In this document: positions 32,909 through 33,649 of the stretch, piece by piece
Layout of the letters: every line of letters begins with the position of its first letter
Numbering within the stretch: the first letter of the stretch is position 1
Assembly: GCA_900319405.1 (NCBI GenBank)
Contig: ONOH01000022.1
Span: 1-33,649, forward strand
DNA: 33,649 bases
Direction of reading: 5' to 3'
DNA from: an uncultured Bacteroidales bacterium
Lineage (GTDB): Bacteria; Bacteroidota; Bacteroidia; Bacteroidales; UBA932
The notes under the pieces: model-generated
The model's database searches: none
Told to the model about the DNA's origin: nothing
What the model saw: the letters and a program-made list of their open reading frames with translations, nothing else
Position numbers and translations under genes: made by a program

Positions 32909-32956
32909 CCGGGATTGCATTGTCAACTGTCGCGCTTGCCTGCTCGGAAGGGAAAA

Positions 32957-32988
32957 TTTGAATTTTTTAAATACTTTGGCTAACTTTG
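32957..32988 (+). promoter_or_regulatory. Promoter of the fimbrillin-like gene
   Basis: TTTG (32957-32960), exactly 20 nt, TAACTTTG (32981-32988), full agreement with the Bacteroidetes consensus; the ATG is at 33017. Confidence 0.75.
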
Positions 32989-33016
32989 CAGCGATTATAT
33001 ATTACAGGACAGTTTG

Positions 33017-33649
33017 ATGGCGAAATATATGAAACTCAGGATTTTCGGGATAATGTTAATGCTGCTCGCGACTTTCTCCTGCGTGAAGGAAAATGAGCAG
33101 GAGATGCAGCCCGTGGACGGGGGAGAGGAGCGCTTCGCGGAGTTCGACCCCGTGGTCCGCTTCGGCCTGGACACCTATATGGGCGGGGCCGATGACAACG
33201 AGCCCCTCACCAAAACCACCTATGCGGGGGAGAACGAGACCTATGTTCTTGAAAACGTCCGCTACGAGCGCATCAACTGGAACTGGGACCCCTCTGCCAC
33301 GGAGCCGGAAAACAAGGTGGACACCGTCCGTATATGGTCAAAGGACGTCTTCACCAAGAACAATAAACTTCTTGCCGATTACAGTCCCTGGTACATCCCC
33401 GGCGTAACGAACGAAAGCGGCATCAAGGACAGCGCGGCCGATGCCAAGGTCCTGAGCACGGACGAAAAGGATAACTTCTATTGGGATCTGTCCAAGGACC
33501 CGCGCTATTTCTTTTCCGTGTATCCTACGCCCACGGACAGAAGCACCTTAAGCGTTACCGATCCGACCGGAACGCCTCTTGAAGTTACCGTTTCCGGCAT
33601 CATTCCCCGCAACCAGAAGTATCTTAAAAAGAAAGTGGACGGGAATGTA
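33017..33649 (+). CDS. Fimbrillin-like lipoprotein (3' end outside window)
   Basis: At least 211 residues; the frame is still open at the window end. A lipoprotein signal with Cys22 ('MLLATFSCVKE') indicates export and lipid attachment. Downstream, 'VRFGLDTYMGG', 'TKTTYAGENE', 'YERINWNWDP' and 'VDTVRIWSKD' follow the order seen in Bacteroidales fimbrillin/Mfa-like proteins (beta strands before an 'ERI-W' turn and a '-V-I-S' strand). Such proteins form surface fimbriae or related structures. The call rests on this N-terminal pattern only. It has a very good promoter of its own. Confidence 0.72.
   Translation, partial: MAKYMKLRIFGIMLMLLATFSCVKENEQEMQPVDGGEERFAEFDPVVRFGLDTYMGGADDNEPLTKTTYAGENETYVLENVRYERINWNWDPSATEPENKVDTVRIWSKDVFTKNNKLLADYSPWYIPGVTNESGIKDSAADAKVLSTDEKDNFYWDLSKDPRYFFSVYPTPTDRSTLSVTDPTGTPLEVTVSGIIPRNQKYLKKKVDGNV

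Larger units (their letters stand above)
32651..33016. other. Gene-free interval with three hairpins and a dispersed-repeat copy
   Basis: No convincing coding region. After the hairpin at 32660-32687 comes a nested inverted repeat with outer arms AAACGC (32708-32713) / GCGTTT (32731-32736) around CTTTT/AAAAG. Then GTAGGCG (32811-32817) / CGCCTAC (32820-32826) follows. A copy of the ispD-end repeat lies at 32883-32908, and the promoter of the next gene closes the interval. The open frames here are short and lack coding-like composition. Confidence 0.6.

Overview
The window looks like chromosome of a member of the Bacteroidota, most likely order Bacteroidales. Several upstream regions carry the Bacteroidetes-type promoter (TTTG, about 20 nt, TAnnTTTG). 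Other pointers are TonB plug/barrel outer-membrane proteins, lipoproteins, a fimbrillin-like protein, a DUF3109 protein and a Bacteroides-type relaxase. Genus cannot be fixed from the sequence alone.

Left part (1-8141): a visibly lower-GC, accessory-looking stretch. It starts with a cut-off single-membrane-span protein, then a barrel-less TonB 'plug' protein, then a TonB-type beta-barrel receptor gene broken by two frame disruptions (988-3782). A strong bidirectional hairpin terminator separates this from a leftward mobilization module: coiled-coil membrane protein, relaxase, ribbon-helix-helix accessory protein, a hairpin-rich oriT candidate, a replication-initiator-like winged-helix protein, an excisionase-like HTH protein and an unknown membrane-anchored protein. 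The module abuts the 3' end of a tRNA-Leu(UAA) gene (8142-8226), where base composition also changes. This fits an integrative mobilizable element inserted at a tRNA-Leu 3' end, as known for Bacteroides NBU1. No integrase or second attachment repeat is seen, so the left end is outside the window or the element is a remnant.

Centre (8283-16269, minus strand): a seven-gene cell-shape operon, mreB-mreC-mreD-mrdA(PBP2)-rodA, followed with almost no spacing by an S41 lipoprotein protease and an SDR oxidoreductase. Divergent from mreB is ispD (isoprenoid precursor synthesis), convergent with an Lrp/AsnC regulator across a small dispersed repeat. topA follows on the minus strand.

Right part (20098-33649): a plus-strand operon of PBP1A, D-Ala-D-Ala ligase and prmC; an unrecognised lipoprotein; a U32 peptidase-family protein; a convergent periplasmic TPR protein whose apparent terminator lies inside the U32 coding region; an M16-fold protein lacking the zinc motif, translationally coupled to a DUF3109 cysteine-rich protein; a secreted protein ending in five 16-residue repeats; a 366-bp gene-free stretch with three hairpins and a second copy of the dispersed repeat; and a fimbrillin-like lipoprotein running off the end.

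Peptidoglycan genes dominate: MreBCD/RodA/PBP2 (elongation), PBP1A (polymerisation and crosslinking) and Ddl (precursor dipeptide). No clearly new defence or signalling system was identified. The items most worth a second look are the tRNA-anchored element with its oriT candidate and near-palindrome, the inactive M16 protein coupled to DUF3109, the 16-residue repeat protein, the dispersed repeat that supplies a gene's stop codon, and the very short or absent leaders.
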